DNA of 64,000 nucleotides, from positions 124,001 to 188,000 of the forward strand of contig DATHBD010000060.1 of NCBI GenBank assembly GCA_035296325.1, in the 5' to 3' direction. The notes beneath the pieces are model-generated. The model worked only from the letters and a program-made list of their open reading frames with translations. It made no database searches and was not told where the DNA came from. The stretch's first letter is position 1. Every line of letters begins with the position of its first letter. This document shows positions 24,662 through 34,508 of this stretch, piece after piece. Origin of the DNA: DATHBD01 sp035296325 (GTDB lineage Bacteria > Actinomycetota > Actinomycetes > Mycobacteriales > Micromonosporaceae). Made by a program: the position numbers and the translations under genes.

Positions 24662-26515
24662 TCACACCAGACTGTCCAACCACTGTTGGTGCAGTGTGGC
24701 GTAGCGTCCGTGACCCTGGACAAGGTGCCGCGGCGGGCCGTCCTCCACGAGTACGCCGTCGGAGAGGACAAGCACCCGGTCGGCGATCTCCACTGTGGAG
24801 AGCCGATGGGCGATCACCAGGGCCGTGCGGTCCGCGAGAATCGTGCGCAGCGCACGCTGGACGAGTCGCTCGGACGGGATGTCCAATGACGACGTCGCCT
24901 CGTCCAGGATCAGCACGGCGGGATCGGCCAGAAACGCGCGGGCGAACGCGACAAGTTGGCGCTGGCCTGCGGAAAGACGGCCGCCGCGGGCGCGGACGTC
25001 GGTGTCGAAGCCCTCCGGTAACGCCCGGATGAACGCATCGGCGCCGATGGCGGCGGCGGCGCCCTCCACCTCGGCCCGGGTGGCGCCGGGTCGGCCGAAC
25101 TCGATGTTCTGGGCGACGGTGCCGGAGAAGAGGAAATTCTCCTGGGTCACCATCACCACCGCCCGGCGCAGCTCGTCCTCCCCGATCTCGCGCAGGTCCA
25201 CCCCGTCCAGGCGCACCGTGCCGGCGGCGGGGTCGTAGAACCGGGCGACCAGCTTGGCGATTGTGGACTTGCCGGCACCGGTCGCGCCGACCAGCGCGAC
25301 CGTCTGCCCGGACGGGATTCGCAGGTCGAGCGCCGGCAGCACGATCCGGTCGTCCCGGTAGGCGAACCGGACACCGTCGAAGCGCAGCTCACCCCGCCCG
25401 GCCGCAGGTGACGGCAGCGGAGTCGGCTGGGCCGGCTCAGGTACGCCCGGCCGCTCCGCCAGCACACCGGAGAGCTTCTCCAACGCGGCCGTCGCGGACT
25501 GCAGGGAGTTGTAGAACTGGCTCAGCTCCTGCATCGGTTCGAAAAACCGGCGCAGGTAGAGCAGGAACGCCGCGAGCACGCCGACCTGCGTGTGCCCCTG
25601 CATCACGCGGTACCCGCCGTAGGTGAGCACCGCCGCGATGGTGACGTTGCCGATCACCTTGATGCCGGGGGAGTACACCGCGATCAGCCGCGCGGCCCGC
25701 AGGTTCGCCTCGCGGTAGCCGTCGTTGACCACCTCGAAGATCTCGTCGTTGCGCGGCTCGCGGCGAAATGCCTGGACCGCCCGGACCCCGCCGAGCGATT
25801 CCACGAAGTGGACGATCACCAGCGCGACCGCTTCCCGGGTGCGGCGGTAGGCGCGGGTCGACGCCCGGGTGAACCAGCGCGAAAGCGCCAGCAGGAACGG
25901 GAAGGCCGCCAGCGTCACCAGCGCCAGCGGCAGGTCGAGCCAGGCCAGGATGACCGCGACGGAGATGATGGAGAGGCTGGCCACGACCAGGTTGTTGATG
26001 CCGCCGTCGACCAGCTCCGACATGGAGTCCATGTCGGAGGTCAGCCGGGCGATGACCCGACCGGAGGTGTACCGCTCGTGGAAGGCGACGGACATGCGCT
26101 GGAAATGGTCGTACACCCGCCGGCGAAGCTCGAGCAGGACGGCCTGGCCGATCCGCCCGGACAGGCGGAGGTAGCCCCAGCGGGTGACGTACTCGACGGC
26201 GGTGGCGATCGCGAACGCCACGGCGACCGCGACCAGCGGGCCGGCGTCGCCCGGCACCCGGCTCAGCGGCGGGATGCCGCGGTCGATGCCGACCTTGACG
26301 AGGTACGGCCCCGCCATCGCCGCCGCGTTCTGCGCCAGCAGCAGCACCACGGCCCAGCCGAGCACCCGGCGGTGCGGGCGGAGCAGCGTCAGCAGCAGCT
26401 GACGACTGGACGCGCGCAGCCGCAGCCTGGCCGCCTGGTCGGGGCCCTCCGCCGTGGCTCGCTCCGCGTCGGCGTCCGGGGCCACGCCGCGCCAGTCGTG
26501 CAGGTCCACCGACAT
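24662..26515 (-). CDS. ABC exporter half-transporter B (membrane + ATPase)
   Basis: The 617-aa protein has a six-helix ABC membrane domain (about 45-330) and an ATPase domain with Walker A GATGAGKST, Q-loop VTQENFLFSGT, signature LSAGQRQLVAFARA, Walker B AVLILDEATSS and the H-loop IAHRLSTV. The signature starts LSAGQ, slightly altered from LSGGQ. It overlaps the upstream half-transporter as TGATG, so the two form a heterodimeric type IV exporter of the multidrug/lipid class. The substrate is unknown. The frame stays open 2 kb upstream through the neighbour gene by chance. Confidence 0.93.
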   Translation of the reverse strand: MSVDLHDWRGVAPDADAERATAEGPDQAARLRLRASSRQLLLTLLRPHRRVLGWAVVLLLAQNAAAMAGPYLVKVGIDRGIPPLSRVPGDAGPLVAVAVAFAIATAVEYVTRWGYLRLSGRIGQAVLLELRRRVYDHFQRMSVAFHERYTSGRVIARLTSDMDSMSELVDGGINNLVVASLSIISVAVILAWLDLPLALVTLAAFPFLLALSRWFTRASTRAYRRTREAVALVIVHFVESLGGVRAVQAFRREPRNDEIFEVVNDGYREANLRAARLIAVYSPGIKVIGNVTIAAVLTYGGYRVMQGHTQVGVLAAFLLYLRRFFEPMQELSQFYNSLQSATAALEKLSGVLAERPGVPEPAQPTPLPSPAAGRGELRFDGVRFAYRDDRIVLPALDLRIPSGQTVALVGATGAGKSTIAKLVARFYDPAAGTVRLDGVDLREIGEDELRRAVVMVTQENFLFSGTVAQNIEFGRPGATRAEVEGAAAAIGADAFIRALPEGFDTDVRARGGRLSAGQRQLVAFARAFLADPAVLILDEATSSLDIPSERLVQRALRTILADRTALVIAHRLSTVEIADRVLVLSDGVLVEDGPPRHLVQGHGRYATLHQQWLDSLV

Positions 26516-28320
26516 CAGGCGGCCACCTCGGAGTCGGCGGCGGCGGAGAGCACGGCCCGGTAGGCCGGGTGCGAGGCGAGCAGTTCCGAGTGCGTGCCGA
26601 TGGCGACGATCTCCCCGTCGCAGAGCAGGGCGACCCGGTCCGCGAGGGCGACGGTGGACGGCCGGTGCACCACGAGCAGGGCGGTGGTCCCCCGCAGCAC
26701 CCGGGCCAGGGCCCGCTCGACCAGTTCCTCGGTGTGCACGTCCAACGCGGAGAGCGGGTCGTCGAGCACCAGCACCCGCGGTCGGCCGAGGATGGCCCGG
26801 GCCAGAGCGAGCCGCTGGCGCTGCCCGCCGGAGAGCGAGAGCCCCTGTTCGCCGATCCGGGTGGCCAGGCCGTACGGCAACTCGTACACGAAGTCGGCCT
26901 GGGCCACGGCGACCGCCTCGGCGAGCTCCTCGTCGGTGGCTTCGGGCCGGCCCAGGGTGAGGTTTTCCCGCACGCTCATGGAGAAGAGGGTCGGTTCCTC
27001 GAAGGCCACACCGACGATGGACCGCAGCGAGTCCAGCCGGTAGTCCCGGACGTCGCGCCCGTCGATCGTGATCCGCCCGGCGGTGACGTCGTACAGCCGG
27101 GGGACCAGCGACACCAGCGAGGTCTTGCCGGAACCGGTGACGCCGACGATCGCCAGCGTCTCCCCGGGTCGGACGTCGAGGTCGACGCGGTGCAGCACCG
27201 GGGCGGCGGCGCCCGGGTAGGTGAAGGAGACCGCGTCGAAGCGCAGCGCGCCGCAAATCGTCGCCGGGGAAACGTCCACGGCGCCCGGCCGGTCCACGAT
27301 GGACGGCTCGGTGTCGAGCACCTCGTAGATCCGGTCGGCCGCGGTCATCGCCTCCTGCGCGTTCGCGATGATGTAGCCCAACGCGTCGATCGGCCAAACC
27401 AGCAGTGTCTGCAGCGCCACGAACGCGACCAGCGCGCCGAGCGTCATCCGGCCCTGGGCCACCTCCACCGCGCCGAGCACAAGCACGGCGGAGAGGGTGA
27501 CGTTGGGCACCATGCTGTACTGCGACCAGGCGGCGGCCACCATCCGCGCCTTGCCCACACCGGTGTCGTGCAGCACCCCGGCTCTGGCGGCGAAGCGCTC
27601 CGACATGGTCGCGGCCCGCCCGAACGACCGGATGGCCCGGATGCCCTGTGCCGACTCCTCCACCAGGGTGGCGAGGTCGCCGAGCTGGTCCTGCATGCGG
27701 CGGGACGCGGCGAGGTACCGGCTGGCGAAGTGCCGACTGGTCAGGAACAGCGGCACCGCGCCGACCGCCACGATCAGCCCGAGTCGCGGATTGAGCCGCA
27801 TGAGCAGCACCAGCACGGTGATGCAGGTGGCGATGTTGATGATCAGGAACGTGAGGCCGAACGATAGGAAACGGCGTAGCACGCTGAGGTCGCCGATGGC
27901 CCGGGAGAGCAGCTGGCCGGACTGCCAATGGTCGTGGAAGGAGATCGGGAGGCGCTGCATGTGCGCGTACAGATCCCGCCGTACGGCGGTTTCCAGGCCC
28001 AGCGAGGAGGCGGCCTGCGCCCACCGCCGCAGGAAGATCAGTAGCGCCTCCACCAGGCCCAGCACGAGCGCCAGGGCACCCAGTTGGACCAGCCCGCCGG
28101 GCTCGCGCGCGGCCACCGGGCCGTCGATCACGTGGCGGGTGACCAGCGGCACGGCGATACCCAGCGCGGTCGCTCCTGCCGCGGCCGCCAGGAACGCGAT
28201 CATCTGGCCGTAGTAGGGGCGCAGGTAGCTGCGGATCCGCAGCAGATTGCGGATGCGTGAGGCGAACCGGCTTCTGCTGTCGAGGGCAGCCGGCCGCGCA
28301 GTGTCGTGGGGAGCCGGCAC
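26515..28320 (-). CDS. ABC exporter half-transporter A (membrane + ATPase)
   Basis: The 601-aa protein has the six-helix exporter fold (about 35-320) and a nucleotide-binding domain with Walker A GVTGSGKTS, Q-loop AFEEPTLFSMS, signature LSLSGGQRQRLALARA, Walker B VLVLDDPLSALD and H-loop VVHRPST. In place of the catalytic Glu after Walker B there is Asp (LDDPL), so this half likely carries the degenerate ATP site of a heterodimer with transporter B. The GTG has TAGCGT 6 nt upstream, suggesting a leaderless operon. Confidence 0.93.
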   Translation of the reverse strand: MPAPHDTARPAALDSRSRFASRIRNLLRIRSYLRPYYGQMIAFLAAAAGATALGIAVPLVTRHVIDGPVAAREPGGLVQLGALALVLGLVEALLIFLRRWAQAASSLGLETAVRRDLYAHMQRLPISFHDHWQSGQLLSRAIGDLSVLRRFLSFGLTFLIINIATCITVLVLLMRLNPRLGLIVAVGAVPLFLTSRHFASRYLAASRRMQDQLGDLATLVEESAQGIRAIRSFGRAATMSERFAARAGVLHDTGVGKARMVAAAWSQYSMVPNVTLSAVLVLGAVEVAQGRMTLGALVAFVALQTLLVWPIDALGYIIANAQEAMTAADRIYEVLDTEPSIVDRPGAVDVSPATICGALRFDAVSFTYPGAAAPVLHRVDLDVRPGETLAIVGVTGSGKTSLVSLVPRLYDVTAGRITIDGRDVRDYRLDSLRSIVGVAFEEPTLFSMSVRENLTLGRPEATDEELAEAVAVAQADFVYELPYGLATRIGEQGLSLSGGQRQRLALARAILGRPRVLVLDDPLSALDVHTEELVERALARVLRGTTALLVVHRPSTVALADRVALLCDGEIVAIGTHSELLASHPAYRAVLSAAADSEVAA

Positions 28321-28326
28321 CCCTTG

Positions 28327-28332
28327 ACGCTA
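28327..28332 (-). promoter_or_regulatory. -10 box of the ABC exporter operon (leaderless)
   Basis: TAGCGT, 6 nt before the GTG at 28320. The intervening CAAGGG is too close to the GTG to act as a good Shine-Dalgarno. Confidence 0.5.
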
Positions 28333-28353
28333 CCGCCAGAATCGGCAAAGTGC

Positions 28354-28881
28354 TTATCCGCTTTGGTGCACCATCCGCGCTTCGTGATCGAGTAGCCAGC
28401 GCTTCACCGGCGTACCCCAGCGATATCCCCCGAGCGTAGAGTCGCCGCGCAGCACCCGGTGACACGGAACGAAGAGCGCCGCCGCGTTGCGGGCGCAGGC
28501 CTGGGCCGCGCCCCGGACCGCGGCCGGGCGCCCGGCGAGCGCGGCGAACTGCGTGTAGCTGACCGGTGCCCCGGCCGGCACCGTACGGAGCACGTCCCAC
28601 GCGTGCCCGAGGAAGGCGCCGCCGTTGTGCTGGCGCACCGGCACGGCGTCGAGCGTCGCCAGATCACCGTCGAGGTAGCCGAGCACGGCCTTGGTCGCCG
28701 GGCCGAGGTCGGCGCGGTGCTGCGGCCCGGCGAGCCCGGTCTCGTGCAGGCTCAGGTGGACAAGCGCGAGCAGCGCGGGCACGTCGGCGGTGAAGCCGCT
28801 GGCCAGCACCGCCCCGTCGGCGGCGGCCACGATGGTGAACGGCCCGACCGGTGTGTCCAGTGTGGAATAGTGGGTGGTCAC
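28354..28881 (-). CDS. ogt: Methylated-DNA--protein-cysteine methyltransferase
   Basis: The 175-aa suicide enzyme removes methyl groups from O6-methylguanine. The acceptor cysteine is in FVPCHRVL (C140), followed by GGYRWG. Its GTG overlaps the stop of the ada-alkA gene (GTGA), so the two repair proteins are coupled, as in the mycobacterial alkA-ogt pair. The much longer open frame upstream is the shadow of ada-alkA. Confidence 0.96.
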   Translation of the reverse strand: MTTHYSTLDTPVGPFTIVAAADGAVLASGFTADVPALLALVHLSLHETGLAGPQHRADLGPATKAVLGYLDGDLATLDAVPVRQHNGGAFLGHAWDVLRTVPAGAPVSYTQFAALAGRPAAVRGAAQACARNAAALFVPCHRVLRGDSTLGGYRWGTPVKRWLLDHEARMVHQSG

Positions 28882-30371
28882 AGTTGCCTCCAGAGTCGGA
28901 TCACGGCGTACGAGCGCCAGGGGCGCCAGCGGTCCGCGTGGGCGGTGAGCGCGAGCGGGTCGTCGGGTAGGCCGAGCGCCGCCGCGCCGCGCCGTACGCC
29001 AAGGTCGGTGGGGAGAAACGCGTCCGGGTCGCCGAGCGCCCGCAACGCGACGTACTGAGCGGTCCAGGGGCCGACGCCGGGGACCGCCAGCAGTGCGGCG
29101 GCGGTGGCCGCCCGGTCGGCTCCGCCGTCGAGGTCCAGATCGCCGGCGGCGGCCAGTCCGGCCACCGCGCGCAGCGTGCGGCGGCGCGCGACAGGCATGG
29201 CGAAGGCGTCCTCGGGCAGGGCGAGGAGTTCCTCCGGTGTCGGGAACAGCGGCCCGGACACCAACCGGGCGAGCACCCGACGGGCGGCCGGCACGGAGAT
29301 CTGCTGGCCGACGATGGCCCGCACCGCCATCTCGAAACCATCGACTGCGCGCGGCACCCGGACTCCCGGCTCCTTGGCCACCACCGCGGCGAGCGCGGGA
29401 TCGGCGGCCAGCAATCCATCGACCGCCTCCGGGTCGGCATCCAGATCGAACAGCCGTCGGCACCGTGCCACCGCGGGGGCCAGGTCCTGCACGTCGGTCA
29501 GTCGGAGCGTCGCCGCGACATGACCGGCACACGGGGTGAGCACCGCATCCGCCGGCCCGTGCGGCAGCCGAAGCGTCCGGCGGTAGGCGCCGTCGCTGAC
29601 CTCCTCGACGCCCTCGATGGCGCGTGCGGCCAGGAAGTCCAGCAGCGCGGCGGCGTTCAGCGGCGCACGGTACGGCAGCCGCAACGCGATGGTCCCAGCC
29701 GCCGGCTGGCCGGCACCGGCGCGGCGGGCCGCACCCTCGGCGTCGCGCGGGCGGCGTGCCGCCCGCAGTGCCGATGGAACCCGCCCGTAGATCTCCCGGA
29801 TCGTGTCGTTGAACTGCCGCACGCTGCCGAACCCCGCCGCGAACGCGATCTCGGCCAGCCCGAGATCGGTCGTCTCCACCAGCACGCGGGCCGTCTGTGC
29901 GCGCTGCGCGCGGGCGAGTGCGAGGGGACCGGCGCCCACCTCGTCGGTGAGGACCCGGTGCAGGTGGCGTTCGGTGTAGCCGAGGCGCCGGCCCAGGCCA
30001 GGCACTCCGTCGCGGTCCACGACGCCGTCCGCGATCAGGCGCATCGCGCGCCCGACCAGGTCGGCGCGCACATCCCACTCCGGCGAGCCGGGGGCGGCGT
30101 CGGGCCGGCAACGCAGGCACGCGCGAAACCCGGCTCGCTGAGCCGCTGCCGCGGTGGGCAGGAACCGGACGTTGCCCGGTTTGGGCGTGAGCGCCGGGCA
30201 GGACGGCCGGCAGTAGATCCGGGTCGACGTGACGGCCGTGACGAACCAGCCGTCGAACCGCGCGTCACGGCTGTCCACGGCGCGGTAGCAACGGTCGAAG
30301 TCGAGCTCCATGACCCCGATCCTGCCCGCCCCGGGAGCTGCTGGCTGGCGGCTTTCGGACATGGTGGTCAC
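28878..30371 (-). CDS. alkA: Ada-type regulator fused to AlkA DNA-3-methyladenine glycosylase
   Basis: The 497-aa protein has, in order, an Ada N-terminal zinc domain with four cysteines (C54, C58, C85, C88; RIYCRPSC and RACLRCRP), an AraC helix-turn-helix (about 115-200), an AlkA N-terminal domain and an HhH-GPD glycosylase with VPGVGPWTAQYVA and the catalytic Asp in LPTDLGV. It should sense methyl-phosphotriesters, activate repair genes and excise alkylated bases. The O6-methylguanine transferase part of E. coli Ada is supplied by the coupled ogt. The GTG at 30371 is 5 nt after vapC; an ATG at 30311 (MELDFDRC) is an alternative start closer to the conserved domain. Confidence 0.94.
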   Translation of the reverse strand: MTTMSESRQPAAPGAGRIGVMELDFDRCYRAVDSRDARFDGWFVTAVTSTRIYCRPSCPALTPKPGNVRFLPTAAAAQRAGFRACLRCRPDAAPGSPEWDVRADLVGRAMRLIADGVVDRDGVPGLGRRLGYTERHLHRVLTDEVGAGPLALARAQRAQTARVLVETTDLGLAEIAFAAGFGSVRQFNDTIREIYGRVPSALRAARRPRDAEGAARRAGAGQPAAGTIALRLPYRAPLNAAALLDFLAARAIEGVEEVSDGAYRRTLRLPHGPADAVLTPCAGHVAATLRLTDVQDLAPAVARCRRLFDLDADPEAVDGLLAADPALAAVVAKEPGVRVPRAVDGFEMAVRAIVGQQISVPAARRVLARLVSGPLFPTPEELLALPEDAFAMPVARRRTLRAVAGLAAAGDLDLDGGADRAATAAALLAVPGVGPWTAQYVALRALGDPDAFLPTDLGVRRGAAALGLPDDPLALTAHADRWRPWRSYAVIRLWRQL

Positions 30372-30376
30372 GGCCG

Positions 30377-30772
30377 TCAGCCGACGAGTTCCACGCGGCA
30401 GTGCGCAACCGCGGCCCGGGCCAGCGGCGGGTCCGCGGTCACGAGCGTGATGCCGCGCGCTTCCGCCAGCGCCACGTACGGCGCGTCAAAGGCGCCGAGC
30501 GTGGCGCGCAGTTGCCAGACGCGCGGCAGCAGCCGGTCGAGTGACACATGGTCGACCCCCAGGCGGGGGATGCGGTCCACCACGCGAAACGCCTGCGTCT
30601 CGGAGATCTGACCGGTGAGGGTCAACCCTCGGACGGCCGAGAAGACCTCCGCCTTCCAGTGCTCCGGTGCGGCCCACTCGATATCGCGCGCAAGCACCGA
30701 CCGGGCTCGGCGGCCGCGATCGTCCGCGTACGCCAGAGCGGTGGTGAGCACCGACGCGTCCACCACGATCAC
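30377..30772 (-). CDS. vapC: PIN-domain toxin (VapC family)
   Basis: The 131-aa protein has the acidic PIN residues: D in MIVVDASVLT, E in KAEVFSAVRG, D in DAPYVALAEA and D in LVTADPPLA. VapC toxins are Mg-dependent ribonucleases that usually cut tRNA or rRNA. The GTG overlaps the antitoxin stop by 4 nt (GTGA), standard for vapBC. It lies 5 nt upstream of ada-alkA, so repair genes may share its transcript. Confidence 0.92.
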   Translation of the reverse strand: MIVVDASVLTTALAYADDRGRRARSVLARDIEWAAPEHWKAEVFSAVRGLTLTGQISETQAFRVVDRIPRLGVDHVSLDRLLPRVWQLRATLGAFDAPYVALAEARGITLVTADPPLARAAVAHCRVELVG

Positions 30773-31047
30773 GCGACGCCACTGCGCTCGTGCCCGTCGC
30801 GATCGCGATCAGGGCGCGCCCGGGCGAGCAGGTCCGCGGCGTCCGGTGTGGTGTGCCCCGCGCCGCCGCCCCTGGCCAGATCCTCGTCGATCTCGACGAG
30901 GATCCGTCGGTTGGCGCCGAAGTCAGCCTGGCGGACCAGCAGCGCCAGGAGGTATGCCTGCAGGGACTGCCCGCGATCGCGGGCATCCTGGGCGAGGAAA
31001 TCGCGCACGGCCTCAGGGACGTCGCGGATGGTGACGACCACGCTCAT
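30769..31047 (-). CDS. vapB: Antitoxin of the VapB/RHH type
   Basis: With the ATG at 31047 the product is 92 aa: an N-terminal ribbon-helix-helix (MSVVVTIRDVPEAVRDFLAQDARDRGQS) for DNA binding, then an acidic, Gly-containing tail expected to wrap the toxin. The longer open frame upstream is rejected because a 19-bp near-palindrome and a -10 sit directly at this ATG. It pairs with vapC. Confidence 0.9.
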   Translation of the reverse strand: MSVVVTIRDVPEAVRDFLAQDARDRGQSLQAYLLALLVRQADFGANRRILVEIDEDLARGGGAGHTTPDAADLLARARPDRDRDGHERSGVA

Positions 31048-31065
31048 GCATGCATATTGCATGCA
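31047..31065. promoter_or_regulatory. vapBC operator overlapping -10 and start codon
   Basis: TGCATGCA-TAT-TGCATGCA: the same self-complementary octamer twice with a 3-bp spacer, overlapping the first base of the vapB ATG. On the minus strand CAATAT (nAnnnT) lies inside it, 6 nt before the ATG, so bound VapBC would cover both the -10 and the leaderless start. Confidence 0.65.
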
Positions 31066-31134
31066 CTTCGCAGCCGATGTCAAGGCTTCTGCCCAATGGC
31101 CGCACGGCGAGCACGTACGCCGCCGTGCGCTGCG

Positions 31135-31140
31135 TAGACT
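31135..31140 (+). promoter_or_regulatory. -10 box for ychF (leaderless)
   Basis: TAGACT, 8 nt before the GTG at 31149. Confidence 0.55.
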
Positions 31141-31148
31141 GACCCGCC

Positions 31149-32234
<1,086 letters not shown>

Positions 32235-32374
32235 TTGAATCTGAATAACGTGCCGCGGCATAGGGCGGTGGTGGCGACGATAGTTCCATCGACATGGCCC
32301 TTCTGGATACTGCGAAATCCCCTAGTCGCATTCGGCGGCAACGTACGGGTATCCCTTGGGGGGTCTATCAGTGT

Positions 32375-32401
32375 GACGCACTTCATATAACGATGCGTCA
32401 A
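32375..32401. promoter_or_regulatory. Interrupted palindrome across the peroxidase promoter
   Basis: TGACGCA and TGCGTCA are separated by 13 nt that contain TATAAC (32387-32392), 8 nt before the ATG at 32401. The 7-bp arms flank the -10 and the right arm ends in the A of the ATG, so a bound regulator would shut a leaderless promoter. Confidence 0.5.
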
Positions 32402-33984
32402 TGGCGATCCAACACCGCTCCCCCAGTAATGAGCCCCCGTCCGCCGACCACCCCGGGATGAGCCGCCGCCGACTCCTGGGCCGCTTCGGTATCGCCGCCG
32501 CCGGCGCTGCCGCAATCAGTACGCCGACCATCGCCGCCGCGGCGACGGATGGCGAGACGCGCGCACTAGCCACCCCCGCCGACCGCTTCGGACGGATCTT
32601 CCCCGACCTTCCATCGTTCAACGTCGACCCCGATGACCGCGTCATCGCGGCGCTCACCGACATGGGTCGACCCGGTGGCATGCTCGACGCCAAGGACAAC
32701 CTGGGCGTCGGTCCGGTCCTGCTCATCACCGATCCGGCACAGAGCGTCGGCAACCGCGACAACCCGACGCACACCGCGGGGACGACCTTCCTCGGCCAGT
32801 TCCTCGACCACGACATGACCTTCGACATCAGCTCCACACTGGGGCGGGCCACCGCTCCGGAGAACACGCAGAATCTCCGAACGCCGGCGCTGGACCTGGA
32901 CTCCGTCTACGGCAACGGGCCGACGGCCATGCCGATGCTCTACGAGTCCGACCGCATCAAAATGCGTATCGAGTCCGGTGGCCTTTTCGAGGATCTTCCT
33001 CGGCAATCGGACGGTAGAGCGATCATCTCCGATCCACGCAACGACGAGAACATGGTGATCTCTGGACTCCAGGCCGCGTTCATCCTTTTCCATAACCGGG
33101 TTGTGGACCAGCTCATCAGTCAGGCCGTGCCCACCTCGCAGCTGTTCGCCCAGGCCCGCCGACTCGTCACCTGGCACTACCAGTGGATCATCGTAAATGA
33201 ATTCCTGCCTCAGATCATCGGGGCGGCAATGGTGCGCGACATTCTCAGTGGTGGGCGACGCTGGTACCGGCCGGAACCGGGACCGGCATACATCCCGGTC
33301 GAGTTCCAGGGCGCCGCCTACCGGTTCGGTCACAGCATGGTCCGACCGTCCTACCGGGCGAACATGGCCGGCAATCCTGACGGCACCCCGTTCTTCGGCA
33401 TGATCTTCGATCCGGCCGGCGAGGGTCAGCCGGACCCGGTCGACCTGCGCGGGGGACGCCGGGCCCGACGCCGGTTCATCGGCTGGCAGACGTTCTTCGA
33501 CTTCGGTGACGGAAACGTCCGGCCCAACAAGCGCATCGACCGGCAGATCTCCACGCCGTTGTTCCGGTTGCCGCTCGGCACGATCGCGAGTGGTACCCCG
33601 CCGATCTCGCTCGCGGTACGTAACCTCCTTCGCCAGGTGACGTGGAGCATTCCCGCCGGGCAACGCATCGCCCAGCGCATGGGTGTGCAGATGCTGCACC
33701 TGCCGGAGCTTTCCGGCTACGGCAAAGCGTTGGAGAACCACACCCCGCTGTTCTACTACGTGCTGGCCGAGGCCGAGATGCTGGCGAACGGTCTCACGCT
33801 CGGCCCGGTTGGCGGTCGCATCGTCGGTGAGGTGTTCCTCGGGCTGCTGCAACTCGACCCGAACTCCTACCTGGCGGCGCAGCCGGGCTGGCGCCCCACC
33901 CTTCCGAGCCGGACTCCCGGAAACTTCCGGATGACCGACCTCCTGCGGTTTGCCCGGGTCGATCCGGCAAGCCGGGGTCAGTAG
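32401..33984 (+). CDS. Tat-exported animal-type heme peroxidase
   Basis: The 527-aa protein begins with a twin-arginine signal (SRRRLLGRFGIAAAGAAAIS, residues 21-40). The mature part is of the animal heme peroxidase (peroxidasin-like) superfamily: distal His in FLGQFLDHDMTFD, the SDPRNDENMVISGLQ segment with Arg/Glu, and proximal His in YRFGHSMVRPSY. It should oxidise halides or small molecules outside the membrane. An ATG 19 codons in (directly before SRRRLLG) is an alternative start. Codon use is slightly less GC-rich than neighbours, and such genes are patchy in actinobacteria, so acquisition is possible. Confidence 0.88.
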   Translation: MAIQHRSPSNEPPSADHPGMSRRRLLGRFGIAAAGAAAISTPTIAAAATDGETRALATPADRFGRIFPDLPSFNVDPDDRVIAALTDMGRPGGMLDAKDNLGVGPVLLITDPAQSVGNRDNPTHTAGTTFLGQFLDHDMTFDISSTLGRATAPENTQNLRTPALDLDSVYGNGPTAMPMLYESDRIKMRIESGGLFEDLPRQSDGRAIISDPRNDENMVISGLQAAFILFHNRVVDQLISQAVPTSQLFAQARRLVTWHYQWIIVNEFLPQIIGAAMVRDILSGGRRWYRPEPGPAYIPVEFQGAAYRFGHSMVRPSYRANMAGNPDGTPFFGMIFDPAGEGQPDPVDLRGGRRARRRFIGWQTFFDFGDGNVRPNKRIDRQISTPLFRLPLGTIASGTPPISLAVRNLLRQVTWSIPAGQRIAQRMGVQMLHLPELSGYGKALENHTPLFYYVLAEAEMLANGLTLGPVGGRIVGEVFLGLLQLDPNSYLAAQPGWRPTLPSRTPGNFRMTDLLRFARVDPASRGQ

Positions 33985-33990
33985 CCGGAC

Positions 33991-34022
33991 GCGTGGGCCT
34001 CGGCCAGCACCGGGGCCCACGC
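33991..34022. terminator. Bidirectional hairpin terminator
   Basis: GCGTGGGCC (33991-33999) pairs with GGCCCACGC (34014-34022), with further CGG/CCG pairing in the loop, between the converging peroxidase and GNAT genes. Confidence 0.6.
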
Positions 34023-34043
34023 ACTCGGCGGTCGTGGCGGATC

Positions 34044-34508
34044 TCAGGCATCCCGAGCACGCCATTCCAGGTGGTGGCAGATCAGGTCGAAGCCGTTGCG
34101 CAGGTACGACCGGTGCGCGCTGTGACGCCCGTACCCGGTGTCGAGATGGACGCTGTCGCAGCCGCGCCGGAGCGCCTCCTGCTGGACGAATCTCAACAGC
34201 AGGGTGCCGAGACCGGTCCCCCGGCGCCCGGCATCGACGATCAGGTCGTCGAGGTAGCAGATGCGCCCCCAGGCCATCGTGTGCATCAGCCGGAACCCCG
34301 CCGCCCCGGCCACAGCGCCGGCACCGTCCCGGACGAACGCCAGCTCGAAACCCTCCGCCTGCTGGCGGTGGTAGCGCTCGACGAACTCCCCGACACTGTC
34401 CAGGTGCGGCCGCAACTGCCGGTACACCTCCCAGCAGGCCCGGACGTCGTCGTCGCTCTCGGCAACCACGACGATCGGCTCCGGGCTCCGCACAACCTCG
34501 CTGATCAT
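34044..34508 (-). CDS. GNAT-family N-acetyltransferase
   Basis: The 154-aa protein has the GNAT acetyl-CoA loop in LDDLIVDAGRRGTGLGTLLL (R/Q-x-x-G-x-G/A as RRGTGLG), preceded by YLDDLIV and followed by ALRRGCDSVHLDTGYGRHSAHRSYLRNGF. The substrate is unknown. AAGGAG lies 7 nt before the ATG, and the start overlaps the stop of a 61-codon upstream frame. Confidence 0.88.
   Translation of the reverse strand: MISEVVRSPEPIVVVAESDDDVRACWEVYRQLRPHLDSVGEFVERYHRQQAEGFELAFVRDGAGAVAGAAGFRLMHTMAWGRICYLDDLIVDAGRRGTGLGTLLLRFVQQEALRRGCDSVHLDTGYGRHSAHRSYLRNGFDLICHHLEWRARDA

Noticed and set aside
24662..28600. A single 1,312-codon open frame across both ABC transporter genes
   Set aside because: Upstream of 26515 the frame is an Arg/Gly/Ala-rich shadow of half-transporter A, which has all exporter motifs in another frame. 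A clear ATG at 26515 and a TGATG junction define two genes.
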